A stretch of DNA of 11,100 nucleotides, from NCBI GenBank assembly GCA_003161495.1, contig PMOP01000124.1, forward strand, positions 12,885-23,984, in the 5' to 3' direction. The DNA comes from Acidobacteriota bacterium (GTDB taxonomy: Bacteria > Acidobacteriota > Terriglobia > Acidiferrales > UBA7541). Position 1 is the stretch's first letter, and each line of letters opens with the position of its first letter. The position numbers were made by a program, and so were the translations under genes. Shown piece by piece: positions 1 through 5,644 of this stretch. Under the pieces are notes generated by a model that made no database searches, was not told where the DNA came from, and was given only the letters and a program-made list of their open reading frames with translations.

Positions 1-277
1 GTTCGGAATTGATAACAGCTTGAGCGCCCAACTCAGCGGCCCTAGCATTTTTCTCGGCGATAGCGACAGATTTACGAAGAACTCGCGTTTGGCGTCTCAT
101 GCTCACGGCTTGGCGAGCAATGACTTTAAGCGTACCGCGCGCCACAACAATGCCCCAAATGGCAACCGCAACCAAAGGCCAGTTCGATACAAGCGGAGCC
201 AAGAGCTTTTCGTGCCATGTAACCGGCGGCGCTGCCTGGAAGAACGCAACCAGGGAAAATACAGCTATCAGCTTCAT
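1..277 (-). CDS. Membrane-anchored hypothetical protein, N-terminal part (runs off the left edge)
   Basis: The frame is open on the minus strand from ATG at 277-275 to the window edge, giving 92 codons. The protein starts with a short hydrophobic, signal-like stretch (MKLIAVFSLVAFF). A clear membrane segment follows at about residues 33-46 (WPLVAVAIWGIVVA). After it comes a basic, Ala/Glu/Gln-rich stretch (IARQAVSMRRQTRVLRK and beyond) that looks helical or coiled-coil and ends in ELGAQAVINSE. This resembles small membrane proteins with one N-terminal helix and a downstream soluble domain, here lost past the edge. No Shine-Dalgarno sequence is obvious upstream. The gene at 473-1177 has the same overall design. 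Function unknown; the reading frame itself is convincing. Confidence 0.72.
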   Translation of the reverse strand, partial: MKLIAVFSLVAFFQAAPPVTWHEKLLAPLVSNWPLVAVAIWGIVVARGTLKVIARQAVSMRRQTRVLRKSVAIAEKNARAAELGAQAVINSE

Positions 278-472
278 GATCGCTTAATTTAACACACCAG
301 GGGACAAACGAAATTATCGGCCGTGTTTCAGGCTTCTGGTCCGCCGAGGAGCCGAGGTCAAGAATGGTTACAAACGAAGTCCTGCTATTCTGCGCGCACA
401 TTGGGGTGTTGGGGCTGGACTGTGCTGTTTCGCTTTGAATCCAAGTCAGTGGAAAGGTTGCTGTTTTTAACT

Positions 473-1177
473 TCAATGCGAAAACATGGACAATTCGTGA
501 ACAATGTCTTCGCATCTAAATGCCTGAGCGTAGGCTCTACTTATCAAACAAAACGGCTCGATGACGGTCTCTCCGAATCCATCATCGTATTGAAAATTCC
601 CACTCACCCGGATAATCTCGCGCGAATTCTTGTAAAGCTCGAAGTCTCGTTTAGCGAACGTATCAAGGTGCTCGTAATGATTCGGGCCTTCATTCTCGCG
701 CACAAAGAAATTCTTAATGTCCGTGCGCCTAATTGCTGGATACAGTGCCTTTTGGTCCGGCAAACTCTCTTGCGTTATTTCATAATTTGCCGTGGTAGTG
801 GTAATCATCTTGCCGCGATTGACAAAAACAACGTTCACCGACGCACTCTTTCCATCGAAGCCGATGTCCGCAACAATGACAGCGGCATAACTTCCTTTGA
901 TAAGTTTCCTATTGAGTTCCAGTGCGTCCCCCGTAAGCTTATTGGTCTTTCGCATCTCGCACCACATAAGAGCGGCGAACGTAGTGTAAGCGATGAGAAA
1001 TATAACGCCCAGGCTTTGCACGATCAGCATCGTGTATTCATACCAGTCTCTAGGCGGCTTGCTGGTTATGTTATTGCTATCCGGGACCTTTGGATTGGTA
1101 CGGCCACCAAGCTCATCGGTTAGCCTTTCGCTCCCTTCGGTCTCAGATGGTTTCTGACTAGGGTCTTCTGATGTCAT
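473..1177 (-). CDS. Single-pass membrane protein of unknown function
   Basis: The 234-aa protein has a polar, disordered N-terminus of about 44 residues and one strong membrane helix at about residues 48-72 (YTMLIVQSLGVIFLIAYTTF). A short polar linker follows (MRKTNKLTGDALELNRKL), then a soluble domain rich in beta-strand patterns. Residues near 116-122 (VVFVNRGK) match the V-x-F-x-N-x-G-K pattern common in membrane-anchored hypothetical proteins whose soluble part resembles a small beta-sandwich. The polar N-terminus probably faces the cytoplasm. ATG at 1177-1175 has no strong ribosome binding site; a short palindrome (CACTT-T-AAGTG, 1183-1193) lies just upstream. Long open frames on the plus strand over the same bases are shadows. 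Neighbours give no clue to function beyond accessory, mobile-element context. Confidence 0.75.
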   Translation of the reverse strand: MTSEDPSQKPSETEGSERLTDELGGRTNPKVPDSNNITSKPPRDWYEYTMLIVQSLGVIFLIAYTTFAALMWCEMRKTNKLTGDALELNRKLIKGSYAAVIVADIGFDGKSASVNVVFVNRGKMITTTTANYEITQESLPDQKALYPAIRRTDIKNFFVRENEGPNHYEHLDTFAKRDFELYKNSREIIRVSGNFQYDDGFGETVIEPFCLISRAYAQAFRCEDIVHELSMFSH

Positions 1178-1224
1178 GGGTTCACTTTAAGTGCTTTGCT
1201 CCCCGTTTGGGTCAGGGGCCAGGA

Positions 1225-1806
1225 TTATGCCGCGCTCTGCCGCCTTGAATGCTTATGTACCGTCCCGGTTGAGCACCCCAGTATTTTCGAAATCGATCTG
1301 AACGACTCACCCGTCGCGCGGAGCCGATAAACTTCCGCAGAGTCAACCTGGACCGGCTTCCTTCCAAGCGTCACGCCGCGCGCCCGGGCATTTCGAAGTC
1401 CTGCCCGCGTTCTTTCGCGGATCGTTTCCCTTTCGAATTCGCTGAACGCGCCGAGTAGCTGGTAGAAAAGTTTTCCGGTGCTACTACCGAAATCGAGGGC
1501 CTCCGAAAACGAAACGAGTTGCACGTTCCAAGATTTGAAATCTTCGAGCAGTCGGAGAAGATGTACAAGACTGCGGCCCAGGCGGTCGAGTCGCCAGACC
1601 AGAATGACCTGAAACTTGCCCCGCCTTGCATCTTCGAGCATTTTGTCCAACGCCGGGCGGGTACTCTTCGAGCCGCTCTGTCCTTCGTCCGCGTACTCTT
1701 TCACGATTTCGAAGCCACGGACATTGGCAAGTTTCCGCAAGTCTCGCAACTGCATCGATGTGCTTTGATCTGCCGTGCTGACACGGCAATAAATTGCGGC
1801 GCGCAT
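1225..1806 (-). CDS. Small serine recombinase (resolvase/invertase family)
   Basis: This 193-aa protein has the length and layout of the resolvase/invertase family. The catalytic motif YCRVS is near the N-terminus, with nucleophile Ser10 and Arg8. The active-site arginine region WRLDRLGRS is at residues 71-79, and the E-helix region FSEFERETIRERTRAGL runs from about 121. A C-terminal helix-turn-helix follows at about 163-185 (GESFRSISKILGCSTGTVH). Such enzymes cut and rejoin DNA through a 5' phosphoserine link to resolve multimers or cointegrates or to invert DNA segments. All catalytic positions I can check are present, so it is probably active. Its ATG overlaps the stop of the upstream HTH gene by one base (TAATG), implying translational coupling. 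I cannot identify the crossover site. Confidence 0.93.
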   Translation of the reverse strand: MRAAIYCRVSTADQSTSMQLRDLRKLANVRGFEIVKEYADEGQSGSKSTRPALDKMLEDARRGKFQVILVWRLDRLGRSLVHLLRLLEDFKSWNVQLVSFSEALDFGSSTGKLFYQLLGAFSEFERETIRERTRAGLRNARARGVTLGRKPVQVDSAEVYRLRATGESFRSISKILGCSTGTVHKHSRRQSAA

Positions 1807-2030
1807 TATTTGTTCCTCGATTTTGACTTCGGTTTCGGCCCCGACTTACGCTCTGCCTTTATTTTGATGGCCTCGGCAATATCGGCATCGGACCAGCGCC
1901 AAAGCTTGCGACCATCTTCCAACTCGACACTCGCGGGTTTTATGATCCCTTCACCGAGCCAACGATGCAGTGTGACGTTATGAATGCCGATTAGCTTTGC
2001 GGCCCGTGGTGTGGAGTAGGTTTTCGCCAT
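1806..2030 (-). CDS. Small MerR/excisionase-like helix-turn-helix protein
   Basis: This 74-aa protein is almost entirely one HTH domain. STPRAAKLIGIHNVTLHRWLGEG (about residues 6-28) forms the HTH. KLWRWSDADIAEA (about 42-54) matches the wing and following helix of MerR-type or HTH_17 excisionase-like domains. The tail is strongly basic (KSGPKPKSKSRNK). The ATG at 2030-2028 is preceded by a purine-rich ribosome binding site (AGGAAAGGAAA). It is the first gene of a two-gene unit with the serine recombinase and overlaps it at TAATG. IS607-type recombinases carry a similar HTH fused in front of the catalytic domain; here it is a separate chain and the recombinase has its own C-terminal HTH. It may act as a directionality or accessory factor, or as the repressor of its own promoter through the palindrome at 2050-2065. 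Both roles are inferred. Confidence 0.87.
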   Translation of the reverse strand: MAKTYSTPRAAKLIGIHNVTLHRWLGEGIIKPASVELEDGRKLWRWSDADIAEAIKIKAERKSGPKPKSKSRNK

Positions 2031-2049
2031 GTGTTTCCTTTCCTCAGTA

Positions 2050-2065
2050 TATGCTAGTTAGCATA
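2050..2065. promoter_or_regulatory. Palindromic operator over the HTH-recombinase promoter
   Basis: A perfect inverted repeat, TATGCTA-GT-TAGCATA, lies 20 bases upstream of the HTH start codon and covers the likely -10 region. The same 7-base arms recur at 4008-4025 and, with one mismatch, at 4052-4069 around the ardC promoter. Repetition at two promoters makes a specific repressor site likely. Confidence 0.75.
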
Positions 2066-2083
2066 GTGAGTTACAGTTGTCAA
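2055..2083 (-). promoter_or_regulatory. Promoter of the HTH-recombinase unit
   Basis: On the minus strand a perfect TTGACA box (2083-2078) is followed after 17 bases by TAACTA (2060-2055), a weak -10 that lies inside the palindrome. The assignment rests on the consensus -35 box and on the parallel arrangement at the ardC promoter. The exact -10 is uncertain. Confidence 0.55.
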
Positions 2084-2100
2084 GATGCCGCTCCGTGCTT

Positions 2101-2119
2101 CCGTCCGTTAACCGGACGG
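2101..2119 (-). terminator. GC-rich hairpin after the 72-aa gene (no U-tract)
   Basis: CCGTCCG and CGGACGG form a perfect 7-bp stem around the loop TTAAC, 15 bases past the stop of the minus-strand gene at 2134-2352. No T-run follows on that strand. It could be a U-less terminator, a 3' stabilising hairpin or a protein site. Its position between a stop codon and the next promoter favours a 3'-end role. Confidence 0.4.
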
Positions 2120-2133
2120 CAGACCGTAACGCA

Positions 2134-2352
2134 CTAGACCGCAGATTCCTTCCCGCTATCAATTGCGCGCCGGAAACGCTGTACGCTATTCCCGTATTTT
2201 CTCGCGCCGGTTAGCTCCGAGCGTAGGTGTGTATCAATATGCGCCCGGAACTCGCGCGCGATCTGTGACGGCGTAAGATTCCGCAAGAGTTTTTGCAAGT
2301 GACGTTCGGCCGAAGTGAGTGCCGCGTCGTAAACTGCCGTATGATCTTGCAT
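2134..2352 (-). CDS. Small hypothetical protein (72 aa)
   Basis: The protein is short, charged and probably all-helical (about residues 8-50: DAALTSAERHLQKLLRNLTP, then an IAREFRAHIDTHL stretch), with no membrane segment or cysteines. ATG at 2352-2350 is preceded by a good GGAG ribosome binding site (ACGGAGAAACC), which supports a real gene. It sits between two GC-rich hairpins (2101-2119 and 2392-2412), downstream of the ATPase gene and upstream of the HTH-recombinase promoter. I do not recognise the family. A DNA-binding or accessory role would be a guess. Confidence 0.65.
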   Translation of the reverse strand: MQDHTAVYDAALTSAERHLQKLLRNLTPSQIAREFRAHIDTHLRSELTGARKYGNSVQRFRRAIDSGKESAV

Positions 2353-2391
2353 GGTTTCTCCGTTTTAGATTTAGGTTCTATAATCGTCCGC

Positions 2392-2412
2392 TGCGCCGGG
2401 GCATCCGGCGCA
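2392..2412 (-). terminator. GC-rich hairpin after the AAA+ ATPase gene (no U-tract)
   Basis: TGCGCCGG and CCGGCGCA form a perfect 8-bp stem with the loop GGCAT. It starts six bases after the ATPase stop codon on the minus strand. No T-run follows in that direction. Its position suggests a U-less terminator or a 3' mRNA-protecting hairpin that separates the ardC-ATPase unit from the 72-aa gene. Confidence 0.45.
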
Positions 2413-2417
2413 ACGCG

Positions 2418-3101
2418 CTATGCACTCAACAACTCAACTTGCAGACTGTTCAGGCTATTTCTAACATTATTTTTGGAGTCCTGAACTATACGCAAAAAGT
2501 TCGGTTTCTCCGCTGAGTCTCCGGCCTCTTTCTGCCAGATTTGTTCAAGTAGACTAGCGGCCTCTTTCGCCATCCCGTGCGATTGGAACTGCAACACCAT
2601 GCAACGGGATAGGAACCTGTCCTGCAATCGCTCGGTATCGTTCGCCGTGAAAATAAAAACCGTCTGCGGAGGAAATGCTGTGCTGTCTAATTTTGAGAGA
2701 AACGATAGTTGAGCCGCAGACGAAGCCTGATCGGCCTCGTCTACCAGCACAACATGGAGCGTGTTATTGCGTGGCACGTAATGACACTGGCGCGTGACAT
2801 CTTCCACGGTCGCCACGTTACAAAACTGTGAGGGAATATGATGTAACTCGCCCCCGATGGCCTCGCACAATGCCAGAGCCATCGAAGTTTTGCCTGTTCC
2901 GCTGGGTCCAACAAAAAGGAACGCGGCATTCGGAAAAGGCCGCAACGCGAAGTTCGCCAAGACTTTCTTCGGTTTATCCAAGCCAACGAAGTCGGCCAAA
3001 GAATGCGGCCGATAGCGTTCGGTCAACGATTGTGGGAAGACCAGTCCACCTTGCAGGGATGCACTACTGTGCGTTTGCACCGTACTGTCGAAGAGTCCCA
3101 T
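2418..3101 (-). CDS. Minimal clamp-loader-like AAA+ ATPase
   Basis: The 227-aa protein resembles the ATPase core of DnaX/RFC/RarA clamp-loader proteins. An N-terminal LTERYRPHSLADFVG box (about residues 26-40) is followed by Walker A GPSGTGKT (65-72), Walker B VVLVDEAD (117-124) and sensor 1 in FTAND (Asn154). SRC (165-167) is the typical clamp-loader arginine-finger motif, and a short lid ends in NNVRNSLNSL (211-220) with a sensor-2-like Arg. The family's C-terminal collar domain is missing, so this is a core-only version. I chose ATG at 3101-3099; upstream in-frame codons lie inside ardC and look non-coding. The start is one base past the ardC stop (TAA-T-ATG), so translation is probably coupled. 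The likely role is remodelling a DNA-protein complex or loading a clamp on the element. The partner is unknown. Confidence 0.88.
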   Translation of the reverse strand: MGLFDSTVQTHSSASLQGGLVFPQSLTERYRPHSLADFVGLDKPKKVLANFALRPFPNAAFLFVGPSGTGKTSMALALCEAIGGELHHIPSQFCNVATVEDVTRQCHYVPRNNTLHVVLVDEADQASSAAQLSFLSKLDSTAFPPQTVFIFTANDTERLQDRFLSRCMVLQFQSHGMAKEAASLLEQIWQKEAGDSAEKPNFLRIVQDSKNNVRNSLNSLQVELLSA

Positions 3102-3102
3102 A

Positions 3103-3975
3103 TTAAGCGACCTCGCTTTCTGTATTGGAGTGTGCAGACGTGCCCCGGATGTAGTCAGCCGCTTTTTGCGCAGCGGACGCGGCGCTAACGAGTAGCTTCG
3201 AATCACCGCGTAGACGGGTAATCCAATGCTGCAAGTAAGACGCGGAGTTTTGAATCGTGGCCGGGGCAATGCCCACGCATCCGCAGAGAAATGCCGCAAC
3301 CATTTCCGCTATTAGCTCTTCTTTGCTGTAAGACTCACTCCCAAACGTGTTCAATTGCTCGATGCCTTCACGCCCAACGCGCGATGCGTGCCCCGTGCTG
3401 TGCGTTAGCTCATGGTAGAGAGTCGAATAGTATTCCTCTGCCGTGCCGAAAAGAGACTTCGACGGCATCCCAACGGAATCCGTAGACGGTCTGTACCACG
3501 CGCGTCCGTCTTGCTCCATCCGTGGCGCGTTGGGCATCCCGGAAACGATTGCTTCGCATTGCTCGATGTTCGGGACACGTGGCGAAGCATTGCCTAACCC
3601 GAGTTTGTCGGCGATGCCTTCCGTTTGCTCGATGTTAAAAACACTGTAATAGCGCAATAGAATAGGCTTAGACTTGCGGTCTTTGCCCTCGGCATTCTTG
3701 ATGATTTTTTCCTCGCCGATGTTCCAAAACGTCACGAGTGATGACTTTTCGCCTTTGCGCACGTGTCCGCCAAGCTTTTTAGCCTGATTAAATGAAAGCC
3801 AAAAACGCGACCCGTAACCCTGCGATGCAAGCAAAAACGGGTTAATGCCCCGGTATTCCTTGCCGCTAACAAGATTGGCAGGGGGTTCACAGCGCCAAGG
3901 CTTGCGCCACGGCGCTACGCCAGATTCCAATTGCTTGATAACCTGCTCCGTTACGATTTCATATACGTTCGGCAT
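3103..3975 (-). CDS. ardC: ArdC-like antirestriction protein (ssDNA-binding and zincin-like domains)
   Basis: The 290-aa protein starts MPNVYEIVTEQVIKQLESGV followed by PWRKPW, the standard opening of ArdC/DUF1738 ssDNA-binding domains. YRGINPFLL (41-49), FNQAKKLGGHVRKGEK (62-77) and the segment around FWNIGEE follow as usual. The C-terminal half is a zincin-like metallopeptidase domain: HELTHSTGH (188-196) supplies two His ligands and the Glu, and EELIAEMVAAFL (219-230) supplies the downstream acidic ligand. ArdC proteins coat incoming single-stranded plasmid DNA and help it escape restriction during conjugation. ATG at 3975-3973 has a strong AGGAGA ribosome binding site; the in-frame ATG at 4023 would place the start inside the operator and is rejected. 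It is the first gene of a unit with the AAA+ ATPase, under a promoter covered by a palindromic operator, so expression is probably repressed once the element is established. Confidence 0.93.
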   Translation of the reverse strand: MPNVYEIVTEQVIKQLESGVAPWRKPWRCEPPANLVSGKEYRGINPFLLASQGYGSRFWLSFNQAKKLGGHVRKGEKSSLVTFWNIGEEKIIKNAEGKDRKSKPILLRYYSVFNIEQTEGIADKLGLGNASPRVPNIEQCEAIVSGMPNAPRMEQDGRAWYRPSTDSVGMPSKSLFGTAEEYYSTLYHELTHSTGHASRVGREGIEQLNTFGSESYSKEELIAEMVAAFLCGCVGIAPATIQNSASYLQHWITRLRGDSKLLVSAASAAQKAADYIRGTSAHSNTESEVA

Positions 3976-4007
3976 TTTGCTCTCCTCGTTTGGATTCCTT
4001 GCTGCCA

Positions 4008-4025
4008 CTATGCTAGGTAGCATAG
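4008..4025. promoter_or_regulatory. Palindromic operator O1 at the ardC promoter
   Basis: A perfect 18-bp inverted repeat, CTATGCTA-GG-TAGCATAG, overlaps the ardC -10 box. The 7-base core arms are identical to those at 2050-2065. Binding here should block RNA polymerase. Confidence 0.78.
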
Positions 4026-4046
4026 CATAATAGGAAAAAGTGTCAA
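4019..4046 (-). promoter_or_regulatory. Promoter of the ardC-ATPase unit
   Basis: On the minus strand, TTGACA (4046-4041) is followed after 16 bases by TATGCT (4024-4019), which matches four of six -10 consensus bases. The start codon lies 43 bases further on. The -10 box is inside operator O1, and operator O2 begins six bases upstream of the -35 box. Confidence 0.72.
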
Positions 4047-4051
4047 GCTAA

Positions 4052-4069
4052 TTATGATACGTAGCATAA
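4052..4069. promoter_or_regulatory. Palindromic operator O2 upstream of the ardC promoter
   Basis: TTATGATA-CG-TAGCATAA is the same palindrome with one mismatch in the left arm. Its centre is 44 bp from that of O1, about four helical turns, so proteins on O1 and O2 would sit on roughly the same DNA face and could cooperate around the -35 box. Confidence 0.68.
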
Positions 4070-4332
4070 CTATTTTCTGGCGCGTTGAACGCAAAGACCT
4101 TGCGGGCAAGGGAGAAATGCCGCGTTGTGGGTGGGCACGGCGCGTTCGGTTAGCGAACGGCAGCGAATTGACCGCACAGAGATATTCCAAATGGACGGCG
4201 CAAACTGCGGGTAAACTGGCCGTAAAATGCGGTCAAAATCCGGATGCACAAAGGCGTGAGTCAAAGATCGTTTGTAGGGTAACCTACATAGTAAAATGCT
4301 CCCAAGATGACTAATTAAATAAATCTCGGCGC

Positions 4333-4361
4333 TTGACAGGTGCGGACACCACCGTTATACC
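4333..4361 (+). promoter_or_regulatory. Promoter of the 64-aa gene
   Basis: TTGACA (4333-4338), a 17-base spacer and TATACC (4356-4361) form a near-consensus plus-strand promoter 33 bases before ATG 4394. An inverted repeat, ACCGTT (4351-4356) and AACGGT (4365-4370), overlaps the -10 box and could be an operator. Confidence 0.68.
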
Positions 4362-4393
4362 CAGAACGGTGAGCTTGCTACCGAGGGGGCGCG

Positions 4394-4588
4394 ATGCTCA
4401 GGGATTACGACATTTTTGAGGTTTTACCGGATGGCTCGAAAATTTGGCGAGTGAATGCCTACGGCGTCGAGAACGCCTTGATAGCGTTGACGAATGTGGC
4501 AAGCAAAACCAAAAACGAATGCTACGCGATCAACATCCGGAGCAAGGACATAATCGGCCGCCTAAATGAGCAGAAGCCCCCAACGTGA
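4394..4588 (+). CDS. Small hypothetical protein (64 aa)
   Basis: The protein opens MLRDYDIFEVLPDGSKIWR, followed by GVENALIALTNVASKT and a C-terminal ECYAINIRSKDIIGR stretch. The strand-helix-strand pattern (aromatic and acidic start, DGS turn, amphipathic helix, final strand) looks like a compact alpha/beta fold. I have an impression of similar short proteins in Acidobacteriota genomes but cannot name a family. A GAGGGGG ribosome binding site lies five bases before the ATG and a near-consensus promoter lies at 4333-4361, so this is a real gene with its own transcript. It is the first plus-strand gene beyond the divergent control region. No function assigned. Confidence 0.75.
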   Translation: MLRDYDIFEVLPDGSKIWRVNAYGVENALIALTNVASKTKNECYAINIRSKDIIGRLNEQKPPT

Positions 4589-4769
4589 CAGCCGCGCGTC
4601 ATGTAGAAATGCTCCGTAGATCGAGGGTAGGTCACCGGAAACCGCAGAGTCAGACATGGCCGAAGATACCCTCCTTTCAGGCGGGAGGCTTGACCGTGCA
4701 AGATCGGGCGTAGATCGGCAGAAAATTGCAGGCAAACATGATGCCCATGTTCAGGGACACGGCGGTAGT

Positions 4770-4792
4770 CCCTAGGCAAATTTTGCCTAGGG
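4770..4792. repeat. Perfect 23-bp palindrome
   Basis: CCCTAGGCAAA and TTTGCCTAGGG are exact reverse complements separated by one T. No gene is closely linked and the T-run is inside the stem, so a simple terminator is unlikely. A dimeric protein site or a cruciform-prone element fits better. Confidence 0.7.
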
Positions 4793-4891
4793 TTTGCAGA
4801 CATATTAAGGACCAGCTTAGGCCAACTTTTCCGGATGCCCGCAGTGTCACCGTCACTTGGCGTTTGCGCGATGACGCGCGCGCCGCTCAAA

Positions 4892-5029
4892 ATTTCGATT
4901 TCTGCAACGATTTTTCTGCAATCCATGTATCATTTGCAACGATCTTGCTGCGCATCGAATCCAAACCGCAAAAATAGCCACTTAAAATCGTTTAGATTCT
5001 GCGGCTTACAGCTAGTTGATTTCGATTTC
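4892..5029. repeat. Short direct repeats in an AT-rich segment
   Basis: ATTTCGATTTC occurs at 4892-4902 and again at 5019-5029. TGCAACGAT occurs at 4903-4911 and 4935-4943, and a one-mismatch copy (TGCAATGAT) lies outside the span at 5108-5116. The segment is visibly richer in A and T than its surroundings. These could be iteron-like sites; the copies are few and short, so chance is not excluded. Confidence 0.35.
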
Positions 5030-5381
5030 CGGCCGTTCGGCAATCGGTCGTATTATGAACGCCACGGCAGGCCAGCGCACATCCGCGCAACCTATAACTC
5101 CCATAGCTGCAATGATTTAACTCGCCTTTGGCATGGCATCGCCCTGCATCCTTAATGCATTCAACGTCTAACCGTATTGCCTCTGCCTGTCTGAGCATTG
5201 GGCGGATACTGCCCGTCTTGCGGATGTCCTTTATTTTGTGTCGGTTGGGTCCCCTATTTTCTGAGGTCGAAGGCCGGGGGCACCGGAGCCCTGGCCCTCA
5301 GCGGCAGCCCCTTGATCGCCTAGTAACCCCTGCACCATAACGTGCTGATAAACGTCCCAATAGAGGCTGAAAACGCTCCAA

Positions 5382-5588
5382 TTGGAGTCGATAACGAAAA
5401 ACAGCCGAGACACCACTTTTTACGATTTCACGGGTCCTCCCGTTCGTTTCCTGGACGACTGTCTGCGCACAAACGGGTCCTCCGATACCACCCTTTCGTC
5501 GGGTCCCATGAGCGCCGCGCGGATCGCGCGCAACGCAATCGAAGGGTCCTACTCGACCGGCTCCATCTGGGGTCTTTGTCAACCCTAG
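5382..5588 (+). CDS. Possible small protein (68 aa, TTG start), doubtful
   Basis: The frame runs from TTG 5382 to TAG 5586-5588 and reads ESITKNSRDTTFYDFTGPP, then VRFLDDCLRTNGSSDTT, ending in MSAARIARNAIEGSYSTG and a Trp-containing tail. Codon choice and composition look more protein-like than in the other frames, but there is no ATG at the front and no good ribosome binding site; AGAGG lies about 14 bases upstream. An ATG start at 5508 would give only 26 residues. The peptide RTNGSSDT resembles REHGSSDT in the N-terminal region of the next gene. It could be a real small gene, a decayed fragment, or an accident of the GGGTCC repeats that cross it. Confidence 0.35.
   Translation: MESITKNSRDTTFYDFTGPPVRFLDDCLRTNGSSDTTLSSGPMSAARIARNAIEGSYSTGSIWGLCQP
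5432..5552 (+). repeat. Cluster of GGGTCC direct repeats
   Basis: GGGTCCTCC occurs at 5432 and 5475, GGGTCCC at 5501 and GGGTCCTAC at 5544, all on the plus strand. The intervals are 43, 26 and 43 bases. Further copies lie at 5247 (GGGTCCCC) and 5953 (GGGTCCTCC). They fall in different codon phases of the possible ORF at 5382-5588, which points to a DNA-level motif rather than a protein repeat. Confidence 0.45.
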
Positions 5589-5644
5589 TCGCCGTCATTG
5601 TCAACCAAGGCTGTTCGGCGGTTGGCGTAGAAGTTAAGAAACTT

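Larger units (their letters stand above)
4589..5381. other. Mostly non-coding stretch, candidate origin or control region
   Basis: No open frame here has convincing protein character, codon use and a ribosome binding site together. The stretch contains a GC-rich inverted repeat near 4668-4686, a perfect 23-bp palindrome (4770-4792), an AT-rich part (about 4885-5030) with short direct repeats, and the first GGGTCC motif (5247). It lies between the 64-aa gene and the Topo VIA-like gene. A role in replication, partition or transfer is possible but no relaxase nick site or DnaA box was recognised. Confidence 0.5.

Noticed and set aside
126..515. Minus-strand frame of 129 codons between the two membrane genes
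   Set aside because: It runs in another phase across the start of the left membrane gene, is Cys-rich without pattern, and has no ribosome binding site.
323..1123. Long plus-strand open frame (266 codons)
   Set aside because: It is antisense to the minus-strand membrane protein, whose helix, linker and beta-rich domain make sense. The plus frame has no recognisable domain and unnatural composition.
1519..1983. Plus-strand frame opposite the recombinase and HTH genes
   Set aside because: It is a shadow of two clearly recognised minus-strand genes.
1225..2030. IS607-type insertion sequence
   Set aside because: The HTH and catalytic domains are separate chains, no TnpB-like gene follows, and no element ends were found.
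3102..3299. Upstream extension of the ATPase frame
   Set aside because: The extra 66 codons lie inside ardC and read as basic nonsense. The ATG one base after the ardC stop gives a normal clamp-loader-like N-terminus.
4054..4314. Plus-strand frame of 86 codons in the divergent control region
   Set aside because: Its ATG lies inside operator O2, there is no ribosome binding site, and the composition does not look like a folded protein. The rest of 4070-4332 shows nothing else I can support.
4583..4604. Terminator after the 64-aa gene
   Set aside because: ACGTGAC and GTCATGT can pair with one wobble around an 8-base loop, but there is no T-run and the stem is weak.
4522..4926. Minus-strand frame of 134 codons
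   Set aside because: It covers the 23-bp palindrome and the end of the 64-aa gene, has no ribosome binding site and no family character.
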